DNA of 17,135 nt from an uncultured Clostridia bacterium (GTDB taxonomy: Bacteria; Bacillota; Clostridia; Oscillospirales; Oscillospiraceae), in the NCBI GenBank assembly GCA_945613045.1, contig CALZAG010000018.1:1-17135 (forward strand), written 5' to 3'. The notes under the pieces were generated by a model, which saw nothing but the letters and a program-made list of their open reading frames with translations, was not told the DNA's origin and made no database searches. This document shows, piece after piece, positions 15,901-17,135 of the stretch (its first letter is position 1; every line of letters begins with the position of its first letter). A program made the translations under genes and the position numbers.

Positions 15901-17135
15901 GTAAACCTAATCCTGATTGACTCACAGCTTGCGAAAGAGGAAATACTTCTGTGCTGCGAGCATCAGTATCTTGAGGGTGACGTCATGCACTGGTGGCACT
16001 CAATATCCGGCTCGGACAAGGGCGTGCGCACGCGCTGCTCAGACGACCTGCTGTGGCTGGTATGGGCGCTGTGTGAGTACACGGAAAAGACCGGCGACCT
16101 GACGATATGCTCAGAGCTTGTATATTATGTAAACTCAAAGCCGCTCGACGTCCACGAGCATGATCGCTACGAAACGCCGGTGCGCTCCTCCTGCGCCGAG
16201 ACGGTTTTGCAGCACGCAAAGCGCGCCATAGACTGCTGCATCGGGCGCGGTACGGGTCCCAACGGCCTTCTGCGCTTCGGCGGCGGCGACTGGAACGACG
16301 GTATGGATAAGGTCGGCGGCGAGAGCTCCTGGCTCACCTGGTTCTTCGCCAACTGCGTGAGGCGCTATGCTGACCTGCTTGTTGCATTATGTAAACCTGA
16401 TGCGGATGAGTACCGCTCACTCGCGGCCGAGTGCGGCAAGGCCGCGGACAGAGCCTGGGACGGGGCGTGGTATCTGCGCGGCTACTGGCCCGACGGGGAG
16501 GCTCTGGGCTCGAGAACCGGTGAATGCTGCCGGATAGATTCCGTCGTTCAGAGCTGGGCGGCTTTTTGCGCCGATGCTTCAAACAGCAAGGCCGATCTTG
16601 CCCTGGACAGCGCCCTGCGTCTGCTATACGACAGGGATAACAGACTCATAAAGCTCTTCACTCCCCCATTTTACGGCGCCGGGCGCGACCCCGGCTATAT
16701 ACGCAGCTACGGCGCGGGCTTCAGGGAAAACGGCGGGCAGTACACCCACGCGGCTATATGGCTCGCCATGGCCTGCTTCCGCAGAGGCAGGCCCCGCGAC
16801 GGCTGCGATATCCTGCGCGATCTGCTGCCCGAGGCGCACGAGGTACGCGCTTATATGGCAGAGCCCTTTGTGATCGCTGCGGACGTCTATTCCGCCGCCG
16901 GACACGTCGGGGAGGCCGGCTGGACATGGTACACCGGCTCGGCCGGCTGGTACTTCAGGGTATGCACCGAGGAGCTTCTGGGGCTCAGGCTCTGGCACGG
17001 CAGGCTTTATATCCGCCCCTGTCTGCCCGATGACTTTCCCGAATGCCGCGTCAGTCTGCGCAGTCCGGGCGGTCGGGAGTACGATATTTTTATATCTTCC
17101 GAAGAAATCCGCCTCGACGGAGAAAAATACGACGG
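9958..17135 (+). CDS. ndvB: Cyclic beta-1,2-glucan synthase-like protein (GT84 + GH94), 3' end beyond the window
   Basis: The frame is open from ATG 9958 (AGGGAG seven bases upstream) to the window end: 2,392 codons with no stop. Order: helical N-terminal domain with EWLLDNRYL near 68; two membrane helices near 278-325; GT84 glycosyltransferase about 335-655 with TLDSDT (Asp 481/483), SHDALEGAY and HRWIRGDWQ near 628; further membrane helices about 662-703, 722-750 and 790-827; glycoamylase-like domain about 840-1210 (PPDNYQEQPPVGIAHRTSPTN, CNWYDTRT, AHHLGMS); two beta-sandwich regions; GH94 phosphorylase domain from about 1780 with YQSGGATGFRDQLQD, GVRTRCSDDLLWL (general-acid region, Asp 2029/2030), GGDWNDGM near 2110 and WTWYTGSAGW near 2322. 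This is the architecture of NdvB/ChvB/Cgs, which polymerise UDP-glucose into beta-1,2-glucan at the inner membrane and use the GH94 part to control chain length. At about 2,400 residues it is shorter than the roughly 2,800-residue proteobacterial forms. The missing tail is probably a few residues. Product linkage and cyclisation are inferred. Confidence 0.92.
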   Translation, partial: MSIQANNIPADKLCALAASNARLNRFTENLPVRFVKADIKAACASINRTYEAVEKRFAAAVSMPEACEWLLDNRYLALREAQNAAADLSKQRQLRAGNEGVIILSLCSALLTATDCRVTEDDARVFLEGFQSVSVLPRRELYLFPAAMRAALIIRLGKLCAELKKTASPEDFAADMAAVFTSLRLVSELDMQPLLEQVDMAEKALMADPAGIYPRMDDQSRALYRERLSAMAKRSALEEHSMANHILRQCRQAKGEARHVGWHLFPETADRSRGGPYIAANLLLTLFLSLLCGFLSHSVAAALLLLLPISELTKSLLDYIILLIVPPRRLPRLELRGGIPDEGKTVCVISALLSGTDSGAKLAKRLEAFYLSNRRCGKNLFFGILADLPEADLAVTDSDGELISSAAGAIDALNSKYGGGFYLFTRPRTKDTGRGKFSGRERKRGAVLALAELLLGENTELRVSAGSRKSLDGTKFILTLDSDTSPAPDSIAELVGAMLHPLNKPVLDREKGLVVSGHGIIHPRMCTQLRSAGATDFSRVFSGPGGSEPYSAICGEVYMDLFDRGGFFGKGIIDAESLVVCSRAHIPEGRVLSHDALEGAYLRGGYMSDTEFSDSFPSSPLAYYRRSHRWIRGDWQNAAWIFRHGSAMPDIERWRLFDSLRRSLVAPATFTAIFLGLLFAEKGLILAAWAAVLALAVGFLIALTEFGTNRTADLELRYHSRLIKGITAALIQALLRLWFLPYEAWISVSAAAAALWRQLVSRKNLLEWETAAQSERKKAGAVSYYRNMWLTPVSGAILLIFSAGIFAKAVGLLWILAPLAALALALPAGKNSELSCNDRQYLLSCAEDIWSYFDFFCTEEDNFLPPDNYQEQPPVGIAHRTSPTNMGLALVSALCASLLGADKDGRALEIIEKMLGTMERLPKYGGHFCNWYDTRTLRPLEPKYLSTVDCGNLCACLIALKNGLLKADRPQLAGRVSALLEPMDFSIFYNENRGLFHIGIDLEKGAASPGLYDLMASEARLTSYLAVAKGDVPRRHWRSLSRAMRSSGGYQGMASWTGTMFEYLMPELFLPLAPDSLLYETAKYCMYVQKRRKSRSGLWGISESAFFSLDPALNYRYKAHGCADLALKRGQDRELVIAPYASFLALLVEPKAAIANLRCLEAEGAIGRFGFIEAIDFTPARCRTAGGERVRCYMAHHLGMSMLAIADCVENGAVQDMFMSEPAMGAYTALLEEKVPTSSSVLKLTEAESEKPRKPGNLQWEKRGSQLCFENPECTLLSNGIYNIMLTETGISSASCADTLVYKAPFRQLGEGHGPELWLEMGEKRLSLLPEPDDSGAFMWEFSEISCTFSRVTETFTSRCTIAAGGGENGELRIIELSAKQDIEAASLNFSFEPVLANADDYVNHPAYWRLGLELRRDGNCLLLHRLPRGRQKEAWLCLACDRPMRSMAERHGNEGGIAEPFVTAAADISMKAGERCTLRFALCVGAVLEEAYAGAQHMLAIGPSEYGAMVSACASLTHMDAREVDAAMGLVGHLWFIRAAQPFPAKQRLWQYGISGDLPIICCESAEEAETLTRQFCLIRSCGVCADLVFLTDEGGEYYRPVYGKVRDTLATHGLEAFIGTHGGVRLLPTEAADVIKSAAAYTVGEDKPERDCGAVYNLPEAPVRKLGSVPKYEYAGDGSFVFYVNRALPSRAWSSILTNGSFGYIAADCGMGNMWYKNARELKLTRWDNAPSAAVGPESLEYIFSKGRYSVFAADDGVPCRVRFGFGYAVWEKSFGSSGTRCTCFIPQGIDARVFILELCGQVSGRIAWKCEPLLSDNDNDYVSVNIDYVNSIFVARSSRSPIGGLAFRAVCSAPTLGWTGDYFSWLLGEFDAKSENLSYPVFAAAYDAQPVMVIACGCCDEKSLIELCKPESAFAALDATKAYWRDIVTRFTLSGAGLPDRYMSGWGVYQALACRLMGRCSLYQSGGATGFRDQLQDAVNLILIDSQLAKEEILLCCEHQYLEGDVMHWWHSISGSDKGVRTRCSDDLLWLVWALCEYTEKTGDLTICSELVYYVNSKPLDVHEHDRYETPVRSSCAETVLQHAKRAIDCCIGRGTGPNGLLRFGGGDWNDGMDKVGGESSWLTWFFANCVRRYADLLVALCKPDADEYRSLAAECGKAADRAWDGAWYLRGYWPDGEALGSRTGECCRIDSVVQSWAAFCADASNSKADLALDSALRLLYDRDNRLIKLFTPPFYGAGRDPGYIRSYGAGFRENGGQYTHAAIWLAMACFRRGRPRDGCDILRDLLPEAHEVRAYMAEPFVIAADVYSAAGHVGEAGWTWYTGSAGWYFRVCTEELLGLRLWHGRLYIRPCLPDDFPECRVSLRSPGGREYDIFISSEEIRLDGEKYD
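13807..16396 (+). repeat. Dispersed ATTATGTNAAC motif in the glucan synthase gene
   Basis: Exact ATTATGTWAAC occurs at 13807-13817, 14159-14169, 15446-15456, 15684-15694, 16124-16134 and 16386-16396. TTATGTAAAC also occurs at 15009-15018 and a partial ATTATGTA at 15425-15432. All are in the coding-strand orientation. ATTATGTCAAC is present twice on the minus strand in and before trmD (6715-6725, 6946-6956). Copies fall in all three reading frames, encoding Ile-Met-Leu-Thr, Tyr-Val-Asn or Leu-Cys-Lys. They use TTA, TGT, TAT and GTA codons that stand out in this GC-rich gene. Copies 15684 and 16386 share 15 bases (ATTATGTAAACCTGA). Role unknown. Confidence 0.75.

Noticed and set aside
14159..16396. 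Tyr-Val-Asn recurrences as a protein repeat in the glucan synthase
   Set aside because: Other copies of the same DNA motif encode Leu-Cys-Lys or Ile-Met-Leu-Thr in different frames, so the repetition is at DNA level.

Overview
The window reads as chromosomal DNA from a GC-rich member of the Clostridia, most likely an Oscillospiraceae-type gut anaerobe. The evidence is the Firmicutes gene order ylxM-ffh-rpsP-khpA-rimM-trmD, a clostridial-type pyruvate phosphate dikinase with its catalytic histidine at residue 455, a GTP-type PEP carboxykinase, strong GGAGG ribosome sites and sigma-A-type promoters. The species assignment is inference; no rRNA is present.

Layout. Positions 1-54 hold the first 18 codons of a PP-loop tRNA thiolase (probably mnmA, minus strand) with a near-consensus promoter behind it. 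Positions 170-4705 hold a two-gene minus-strand unit, pckG then ppdK, with its own promoter and a strong terminator at 170-205. Together these enzymes turn oxaloacetate into PEP and PEP into pyruvate (or the reverse). Positions 4798-9802 hold the minus-strand translation/secretion operon: ylxM, ffh, rpsP, khpA, rimM, trmD (here fused in frame to a GNAT acetyltransferase) and rsmA. It is driven by an almost perfect promoter at 9841-9869, and a terminator-like hairpin splits it between khpA and rimM. From 9958 to the window end, a single divergent plus-strand gene of at least 2,392 codons encodes a giant membrane-bound cyclic beta-1,2-glucan synthase-like protein (GT84, glycoamylase-like and GH94 modules). 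Only its last few codons are missing.

How the genes work together. YlxM, Ffh, S16, KhpA, RimM, TrmD and RsmA all serve ribosome or tRNA maturation or co-translational membrane targeting. PckG and PpdK form a PEP/pyruvate/oxaloacetate node. The glucan synthase makes or processes a beta-glucan and is not metabolically tied to its neighbours.

The points most worth a second look are: (1) the TrmD-GNAT fusion, whose junction carries an A7 run. Losing one A would restore a free TrmD ending in an ATGA overlap with the acetyltransferase start. (2) An AT-rich 11-mer, ATTATGTNAAC, recurs through the 3' half of the glucan synthase gene in all three reading frames and also in trmD, so it is a nucleotide signal and not a protein repeat. 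(3) An operator-like dyad containing a cre-like sequence abuts the SRP operon promoter. I see no tRNA, rRNA, CRISPR array, insertion sequence or phage gene.
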